A DNA stretch of 64,000 nt from Bisporella sp. PMI_857 (lineage: Eukaryota; Ascomycota; Leotiomycetes; Helotiales; Helotiaceae). The notes beneath the pieces are model-generated. The model made no database searches and was not told the origin of the DNA. It saw nothing but the letters and a program-made list of their open reading frames with translations. Location of the stretch: assembly GCA_021307315.1 (NCBI GenBank), contig JAJSPD010000011.1, forward strand, positions 434,001-498,000. Direction: 5' to 3'. This document shows positions 56,886-64,000 of this stretch, in pieces. Both the position numbers and the translations under genes were made by a program. Each line of letters opens with the position of its first letter. The first letter of the stretch is position 1.

Positions 56886-57379
56886 ATCTATGCGCCGATT
56901 TTCGCAAGCCTTACTGATCAGCACAGTTTATTTAACGTTTTTAACAGAGATCCATTCTTGAATCACACCTGAACTAACCCGCAAACAGCCTCAAAATGCT
57001 TAAAACAACTTCAAAGCTTTATGCAATCGAGAACACTCCCCCATTGACTCAGGACCTAACATACCAACAGTGGCACTTCAGAAATATGAGCACTTTTTGA
57101 TGGTATTTGAGATATTTGCCATAAAAACAATAAAAGGATGCAGCACACAATACAGGAGTAACTCATAACCTTAGCCACCTAATCTTTTGTGCACGATGGG
57201 CAAACTTTCTGATGTATCGTTATCGCCCAACAGGCCGACCTCAGAAAGCGCAGCGACAAGTAAATGGGTGTCACACCAGACAATCTGCTCAGATTATTGG
57301 CTACGGACATTTATCGCAATCTCGTGTTTGACAGTTCTATTGTATCCTACGGCTCTCCTAAAACCCCCTCATAGCAAAC
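56886..57379. other. Intergenic, no supported gene
   Basis: Bases about 57104-57121 resemble the 292-313 repeat word (ggtatttgagatatttgcc). Otherwise nothing is recognised. Confidence 0.35.
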
Positions 57380-57610
57380 TGTTGGTATAAAGTCATGTGA
57401 ACGTTCCATGACGCACAGGCCACCACCTGAATGTATTTAAGTTCTCGCTCGTAGGACGTAACTTAGAACAATCAAGAACAAGTCAACCACCTACAACGAG
57501 CATATATAGCACTGCGCTGAGATCGCGGTGCTACGTGCCCCGTGGGTAACCGACTTAAGCTATTGCAAGTCATCAATACGAAGAAGGTATCACAGAAAGT
57601 GATACCAACA
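57380..57610 (+). mobile_element. Solo LTR, family G copy 2
   Basis: TGTTGGTATAA...GTGATACCAACA, flanked by CAAAC at 57375-57379 and 57611-57615. It is near identical to 16757-16993. Confidence 0.92.
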
Positions 57611-57720
57611 CAAACAATGCGCCTCAAAATACTAACTTGCAACCGATGAGGCCATTCACTGATGTAATTCTACAGGCCGACCCCGTTTCCTTGGCTTTTT
57701 AAATGCTCCCCTTCAATCAT

Positions 57721-58797
57721 CTAGGATAGGGAAGTATCTGGGATAACTTCTCGCGAACCAACACGGCTTGATTGACTGTCAGCTTCCTCCCGAAACGCGG
57801 CATCATGACTTGTTGGATCAGAGAGATGGTGACTTTCCAACCCCTGTGAAAGTCCGGATTCCCCTGTCTCAGATTGCTGCAAGACCTCAAAATCTATATC
57901 AGGCGGTAAGTCATCGATAACTGAACTGATTCTTTTCAAGTGAGCTGGCATCCATATATCGTGGACGTTTTTGGTGAAATTGTATGCCGTCCCCTTCTCC
58001 CTCCAATCCGGTGCTGTGAAGTCGAACGTATGGATCGGATGACGGTAGTAGGTAGTCTCGCTTCCTTTGATTATAGGGTAGCGGCCGTAGATCCAAACAT
58101 GAACCCTTTTGTTGATGGAAAATCATTCAAGTAAAACCTCTGGACTTGGTCTGCCGCGTCTTGGAGCAGCTCAGTCCCTGTACTAATGGCAAAGATGCAA
58201 GATCCAACTGCTAATTGTTCGCTTCCACAGCTAGCGATACAGGGGCTGAAAGTCTTCAGATTAGAAACTTGAGAGAACCCAGGCGTTGCGCACCGTAATC
58301 GTTCACCAACTTTGACTGGATCGCCGAAATCAGCGAGCTTGATATGATCCTCCTTGCTAATAAGTATGTTTGCAGGCCGCAAGTTACCATGAATTAACCC
58401 ATTTTGTTCGAGAAATGCCACAGCACTGACGAGTTGCCTTGTCCAGCGGACTACAGTATATTCGCTGACTGGGTGTTGCTCCCGGTTTCTGTTTCGAAAT
58501 TCAAGTGTGGTAGCAAGACGCTCTAAAAAGATGCCTTGCGGAACAATCAAGAAACAACGGATAATGTTATGATGTGCCGGTTCGATTTGTTTTAGAAATT
58601 GATATATAGCCTTCTCATGTTCTAGAGACGCAACACCCGCTTCATGATTCGCGATGTCTTCATTGTCGGAATTGTTGTAGCTAAGAGGCCTTGAAAACTA
58701 TAGCATCATTTACGCTATAAACATGAGCTCCAAAGCCAGTGGCGAGGAAGTCGTACGATTGGAGGGTGGGCAAAGGTTCAAGTAAGGTCCATTGCAT
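57721..58797 (-). pseudogene. Protein kinase-like gene with a degenerate catalytic loop and frameshifts
   Basis: ATG 58797 (MQWTLLEPLPTLQSYDFLAT) leads through FGAHVYSVNDAIVFK (P-loop and VAIK-like region). The next block (SYNNSDNEDIANHEAGVASL, EHEKAIYQFL and HHNIIRCFLIVPQGIFLERL) is one base out of frame near 58690. Then comes VRWTRQLVSAVAFLEQNGLI with HGNLRPANILI, where kinases have His-x-Asp, and LADFGD for DFG. Asn for Asp could be a single G-to-A change or a true pseudokinase. The frame stops at 58071. A further block, in another frame, reads TYYRHPIHTFDF, TAYNFTKNVHDIWMPAHLKR, then an acidic tail to 57721. It may be a separate gene fragment. I am confident of the kinase fold and less so of the gene limits. 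Confidence 0.65.
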
Positions 58798-59889
58798 GTT
58801 GGCAAGTGCGCGATTGTCAACGACCGGTTGCAGGACTAAATTTATATCGCTAGATTCCACTTAAAATTTCCAAACTAGCCTATTTGGTTGCGAGTGTCAG
58901 CCAAGCGTCTGAAGGGCCATTCAGTCGGCCAGCTAATCCTTAGAGAATCAAAAGTGAAATTATTATTATTATTATTCCTTTTGTGACAGGCTGGTAGTGC
59001 CACTAGCACGGTCCTATAAGCCTGGAAAGGCGGTTTGTAGGTGCTTCAATCAGGGGTGGGGGTCGCTCTACCCCTCCATTCGCCAAGCCTCGCGTTCTTC
59101 CGAGCGAACCGTAGCAAGAATCCCAACATGATCGAAATGGCGCAACAGGTGGAATCTCCACTGGAAGATAGATGCAATGTGCCTTAAATATCAAAGGATC
59201 TACTAATACGGCTCGGGGTTTTTGCCGTTGAATTTCACTTTGCCTTTAATTTCTTTCTGGCGACCATTTCGTCCACCGCGTCGTCTTCCAATTTCTGAAT
59301 AGCAGCGCTAGGGTCCAGTTCCAGGCTATTGTGGCTGTGCACCCCTACCCAATTGAACTCCACGGTACCGCTGCTGATTGTTATCGCAGATCAGACCCAA
59401 TTCTTGCTCATTCTAGTAGCCAATGGTACGCTACGGAAAGGCAGGACCAATTACCTTTAACAGCTCCAGCGACCGACTAAGACGGCTCCCACTTGTGTTG
59501 AGAGCAGGCCTTTCAAGATGCTGCAGGGTATCCTCAGTTCTGGTATACATCGAAGTGAAGGCTCTGGCCACTCGCTCCAGCGACCCTTTGTATACTGGGC
59601 TCTTGACCTTTCGTCAGAAGTCTTAACGCACACCATGGTGTAGGTGTAGCATTACCCCCGGCGTATCCGTATCCGCACCCACCACCAGGTGGGGTCCCAA
59701 TACACTTACCGGGTTATAATTTTGGTGCAAAACCTACCACCCCCCTGCCGCCCCACCAAAATGATCGCGCGTCGCGTTCTGCATTCACTTGTACTGTAAT
59801 TTGGCCTGCAATTGATGCACTGCTTAACGTAGTTACATGTATGAACAAATTATGGGTGCCTTAGGCTCCTAGACATCTTTCAACAAATC
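58798..59889. other. Intergenic with an (ATT)n microsatellite
   Basis: A run of six ATT units lies at 58959-58976. Bases 59690-59770 contain C-rich sequence (accacccccctgccgcccc). No supported gene. Confidence 0.4.
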
Positions 59890-60071
59890 TGTCAGAAATG
59901 TATTCTATTAGGCAGGGAATCAATTAGAGGATCTGTGAGGGTATCACGGCGATAGATTATACAGGCTTGTAAGAGCGTTACGGATGATGATATTGTCTAC
60001 AGTTCTGAGCCGTAGATGAGGGGAAGTGATTTCTAGCTCCTTGGCCTACTTACGTAAGCCGATTCCTGACA
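59890..60071 (-). mobile_element. Solo LTR, family B copy 2
   Basis: On + it reads TGTCAGAAATG...GATTCCTGACA, 182 bp, flanked by AAATC at 59885-59889 and 60072-60076. It is the uninterrupted counterpart of the nested copy at 12001-12418. Confidence 0.92.
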
Positions 60072-60594
60072 AAATCGCATCAATAGAGGATTACACGTGA
60101 CACTTGACCACCAATTGGTGAGGGCTAATGCGCTAGTGAGCCCCAAAAGTCAGCCCGTGAGGCTAAGAGCAGGAACAATATCTGAGAAGCCAGCGACACA
60201 AATACCCAAAGCTCGTATCCTCTCTTGCAATGCTCAAAATGCATCATGCAGCCAGAAGTCCGCCAAGAGAGAAAATTGGGCCTTGTGTCCCTTCGCTACA
60301 ACCCGTCCAATTGAGCCGCTAGACGTCCAGTTGTTAAAGCCTTAAAATTCGGGTAAAAATATTTTTAAAGACCATAGTGTGGCAGTGCTCAAGCCATGGC
60401 AGAATGGCAGAGGCTGAGCATTTACAAGGCGCAAAGCAAGAAAAACTTAAAATGTGCTTACTTTCATCATCAGTCCGCACCGAGCAGGTTCCGACAAGCA
60501 ATATTGGCGGTAGAACGTGGGGTTAACCACGGATCATTTTGGCCGATAATTTGGCTTGGGGCATCAGATCGAAAAATGAAAAAGTTGATTCCCG
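60072..60594. other. Upstream region of the HeLo-NACHT-ankyrin gene
   Basis: No supported gene. The frames at 60097-60345 and 60396-60647 have no recognisable domain, and the latter overlaps the start of the NLR. Confidence 0.3.
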
Positions 60595-63500
60595 ATGGAG
60601 CCAATAAGCTTCACCGCCGGAATCGTTGGCCTGGCTGGCCTTTTTAGTGTATGTCTGGATGTCATCGACAAAGTGGATTCTTATAAGGAATTTGGGTTGG
60701 AGTCGCGTTCGATTGTCGCTCAGTTTAAGGCTGACAAGCATCTATTCGCAAAATGGGCCCAAGACGTCGGCATATACAGAAGTAAATTAAAGAACAACTA
60801 CCATACCCGTCTCGACAATCAAGAAACAAGTTTGATAGTCCAAGAGATTCTATCAAGCATTCAGGAGATCTTTAATAAGACAGAGAGTACGATGTCCAAT
60901 TTGCAGCCTGTAGTGGAAGCAGGTTCAACCTCTTTTCCTGATAGTATTCGATTCCTAAACACACGTCAAAAACCTCAAAAATCTGAGGGCGCTATCTCGA
61001 AGAGGAGTGCGATTGGATGGTCTCTCAGAAGCAAAAAAAAATTTATTTACCAAGTTCAACAATTTGGAGGCTTAGTCCAAAGATTGTACAGCTTAGTCCC
61101 AGCAGACGGACTGACAGGACCAGAGAATGCGCACAACGGTACAATAGGTAATGATCTAAGTTTGAGGAAGGGTATGTGTCCTTTTGAGTTTATAGTCCAA
61201 CAAGGCTGACTAGCTACGGAACGAAGATAAAGATACGTGGTTCTTTAATTCTCAACAACTACTTATCGAGATGGAAAAACAGATTGAGCGTAAGACTTCT
61301 ACACTTTTTATAGAAAGGCGCTAACGATTATAGACGAAACGAGGAAAGAACTGGATGTTTGGCTTAGTGCGACATGGGCTAACGATATTTATGACAACTT
61401 CATTCGAAGGAGGCTTGACGGAACATGCGACTGGATTCTAAGTCGACAAGTCTTTCTTGACTGGATATCTCCTGATTTCCCTTTTGGGACGACAAAGATC
61501 CTGTGGATTAATGGTCCAGCAGGCTACGGAAAGACGATCTTATGCGCAAGGGTGGTTCAGTATTTGTCACCGATGCTTGAGTCTCCATTTGCATACTATT
61601 TCTGTTCGTCAGACTCTGAAAGCCGACGCGATCCCTTGAGTATAATAAGATCTTGGATCTCTCAAATAATATTAGGTAATCGAGATGCATTCGAGTTGGC
61701 CTATAGCAAGTGGGAAACGAAAGACGGACGGAATGCCTCGCAGACGGATATTGTCGAGCTCTTTCAAACCATTGTTCAACAAATACCGAATTGTACGTTC
61801 GTTGTGGATGGGCTCGATGAGTGTGCATGGCCAGAAGATCCAACAGGCTTTTTCGAATCTCTTAAACAGGCTGTTGCGCATACACCGACTCGAATCCTGA
61901 TTCTCAGCCGTGATGAACCTGAAATTCGATACGGCTTTCGTGCTATTTGGACCGGCGACAATAATCAAGACCTAAACGAGTACAAAATTCTTCCAGATGA
62001 TGTCCAACCTGACACTATCTTATTCTCTCGAAGTGTTGTTGACAAAAAATTGGGAAATAAAAGCGAAATACTTAGAAATGAGCTGTCGCAGAGGATGGCC
62101 AGCCGATGCGAGGGAATGTTTTTGTGGGTGAAGATAGTAGAAGAACAACTACGCAGTGGGAAGAACAAGAAGCAACTTGAAGAAACCATCGATCAGACTC
62201 CTACCGCACTAGACCGTCTGTACGACCGAAACTGGGTGAAAATTTCCAATCTTCCAGAGAAAGATAAGCTCCGGGCCTTTTCTATTCTGCGATGGGCTGC
62301 ATTTGCTTTACGACCGCTCACAATTCTCGAAATTACTGAAGCTCTCCTTATCGTGGATGATGAGTGTGAAGACTTTCCAGTCGACGAGCTGCCAGATGCC
62401 ATCGACGAGGATTATGTCCGCAGCGAGATCCTAGGTCTATGTGGATCGCTCTTAGAGACTCGAAAAGCAGTAGCAAAGCAGGATTTGGGCTTAATGACAA
62501 TACATTTAGCGCATTTTTCGGTAAAACAGTATATTCTTTGCCACATGCCGGTCCAAGAAGGACTGCTCATGGATAATGAACGATTGCGTGCCTCTAGCGA
62601 GACATTTCAAAACAATTTATTAGCGAAGTTATGTCTCCGCTACTTGAACTTCCGGAGCGTGTGGCGAGAATCTTCCCAATTTCAAATCGATCTAGCCAGA
62701 CGGCCATTCCAAGATTATGCCGCAGGATCATGGCATCACCATACTCGAGAGGGTGGTTCAAACTACAAAGAAGTCGTTGAGCTCACTAATGCGCTGTTTA
62801 GCTCTAACAGCGGGAACTGGGAGTCATGGAAAAAGTGGTTCGATATTAATGACGACAAATCCAAAATGCCTGACTCTCAAAAGCAAATCACTTCGACTAA
62901 CCCATTATTCTACGCATCATTTCTTGGGCTTCGAGATACCGTCATATACCTCCTTGAAGAAATGAAGTTGGACGTGAATTATGTTGATAGGTTCAAAAGA
63001 ACAGCATTACAAGCAGCTGCTTTAAACGGTCGAACTTCAATAGTGAAGCTGCTTCTCGAGAAGGAAGCCGACGTGAGCATTGAAAATAAAGAAGGCTGGA
63101 CACCCTTGAATTCAGCATCTAACTGCGGTCACACTGAGGTAGTTAGGTTACTTCTTGGGAAAGGAGCTGATGTGGCGGTTGCAACTGACAAAGGATGGAC
63201 GCCCTTGAACTCGGCATCTTACAATGGTCATATCGACGTCGTCCAGCTGCTTCTCGACAACGAAGCCGACGTGGCGATTCCGGATGAGGACGGATGGACG
63301 CCCTTGAACTCGGCATCTAGCAATGGCCATGTCAACATCGTCAAGCTGCTTCTCGACAACGAAGCCGACGTAGCGATTCCGGATGAGGACGGATGGACGC
63401 CTTTGAATGCAGCATCTGACAATGGCCATGTTGACGTTGTCAAGCTACTTCTCGACAACGGAGCCGACGTGGCGACTCCGAATAAAAACGGATGGACGCC

Positions 63501-64000
63501 CATGAACTCGGCATCTGGCAATGGTCATATCGACGTCGTTAAGCTGCTTCTCGACAACGGAGCCGACGTGGCGATTCCGAATAAGGACGGATGGACGCCC
63601 TTGAATGCAGCATCTGACAATGGTCATGTCGACGTCGTCAAGCTGCTTCTCGACAACGAAGCCGACGTAGCGATTCCGGATAAGGACGGATGGACGCCTT
63701 TGAATGCAGCATCTGACAATGGCCATGTTGACGTCGTCAAGCTGCTTCTCGACAACGGAGCCGACGTGGCGATTTCAAATAATAACGGATGGACGCCTTT
63801 GAACTCGGCATCTGGCAATGGTCATGTCGACGTCGTCAAGCTGCTTCTCGACAAGGGCGCCGACGTGGCGATTCCGAATAAGGACGGATGGACGCCCTTG
63901 AATGCAGCATCTGACAATGGCCATATCGACGTCGTCAAGCTACTTCTCGACAACGGAGCCGACGTGGCGATTCCGAATAAAGACGGATGGACGCCCTTAA
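60595..64000 (+). CDS. HeLo-NACHT-ankyrin NLR, incomplete at window edge
   Basis: ATG 60595. Residues 1-190 are a HeLo domain (MEPISFTAGIVGLAGLFSVC, DKVDSYKEFGLESRSIVAQF, LFAKWAQDVGI), the HET-S-type membrane-permeabilising cell-death domain. The frame closes at 61207-61209, so an intron is needed around 61140-61215; its ends are unclear. An intron at 61290-61333 (GTAAGA...CTAAC...TATAG) joins in phase to HETRKELDVWLSATWANDIY. NACHT: LDGTCDWILSRQVFLDWISP, P-loop GPAGYGKT near 61516-61539, Walker B VVDGLDEC near 61801-61824. Sensor side: a winged-helix-like region, then ankyrin units from about 62890. The frame is fully open from 61334 to 64000. This is the only NLR here with no lesion seen. 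Effector, switch and sensor are fused in one chain, unlike the split pair at 1-6 kb. Confidence 0.88.
62890..64000 (+). repeat. Ankyrin array, 99-bp units, running off the window
   Basis: Eleven to twelve 33-residue units. Those from about 63080 are nearly identical (DGWTPLNSASDNGHVDVVKL then LLDNGADVAIPNK). Differences are confined to S/A, S/D/G/Y before NGH, V/I-D/N, E/G and the last two or three residues of the unit. The C-terminus lies outside the window. Confidence 0.92.

Noticed and set aside
1..64000. tRNA or rRNA genes
   Set aside because: I looked for A/B-box and rRNA-like strings by eye and recognised none. A tRNAscan or Infernal run would be decisive.

Overview
The window reads as nuclear DNA of a filamentous ascomycete (Pezizomycotina). 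Genes carry short introns (about 44-66 bp, plus one of 161 bp) with GTAAGT-like donors, CTAAC/CTAAT-like branch points and AG acceptors. The protein families are typical of these fungi: HET, HeLo/Helo-like, NACHT and NB-ARC NLRs with WD40, ankyrin or TPR arrays, fungal HNH_2, SET/TPR, BTB and APH-like proteins. Between the genes lie many solo LTRs. The species cannot be told from the sequence alone.

Layout. 1-6.1 kb: a decayed divergent pair, a Helo-like protein (-) and a NACHT-WD40 NLR (+). Both encode an 18-residue amyloid-motif-like peptide with identical spacing. 6.1-14 kb: repeats and solo LTRs, including a three-deep nest, around one intact gene of unknown function (8.8-11.3 kb, -). 14.1-15.4 kb: a three-exon HNH_2 protein. 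15.4-22.5 kb: transposon graveyard (copia relic, LINE tail, solo LTRs, an unidentified relic). 22.6-27.6 kb: PNP-NACHT-ankyrin NLR (-). 28-31.7 kb: a BTB fragment and a TPR-SET gene (-). 33.8-44.1 kb: a HET-NACHT-propeller NLR (+) whose HET domain is split by a complete 5.2 kb Ty1/copia element. 44.1-46.4 kb: relics and solo LTRs. 46.4-50.3 kb: HET-NB-ARC-TPR NLR (-). 50.6-55 kb: degenerate sequence and one small charged protein. 55.3-56.9 kb: intact APH-like kinase. 57.4-60.1 kb: solo LTRs and a damaged pseudokinase-like gene. 60.6-64 kb: HeLo-NACHT-ankyrin NLR (+), running off the window.

How the parts fit. Five NLRs of five architectures, plus one separate cell-death-type effector, lie in 64 kb. 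This is an accessory non-self-recognition (heterokaryon incompatibility or innate-immunity-like) region. Most NLRs are broken by one or a few discrete lesions: in-frame TAG/TGA codons, one-base frameshifts, or a transposon. Their repeat arrays nevertheless stay highly homogeneous and otherwise open, so inactivation looks recent relative to array turnover. The HeLo-NACHT-ankyrin gene is the only NLR with no lesion seen in the part visible here. The APH-like, HNH_2 and 8.8-11.3 kb genes look intact.
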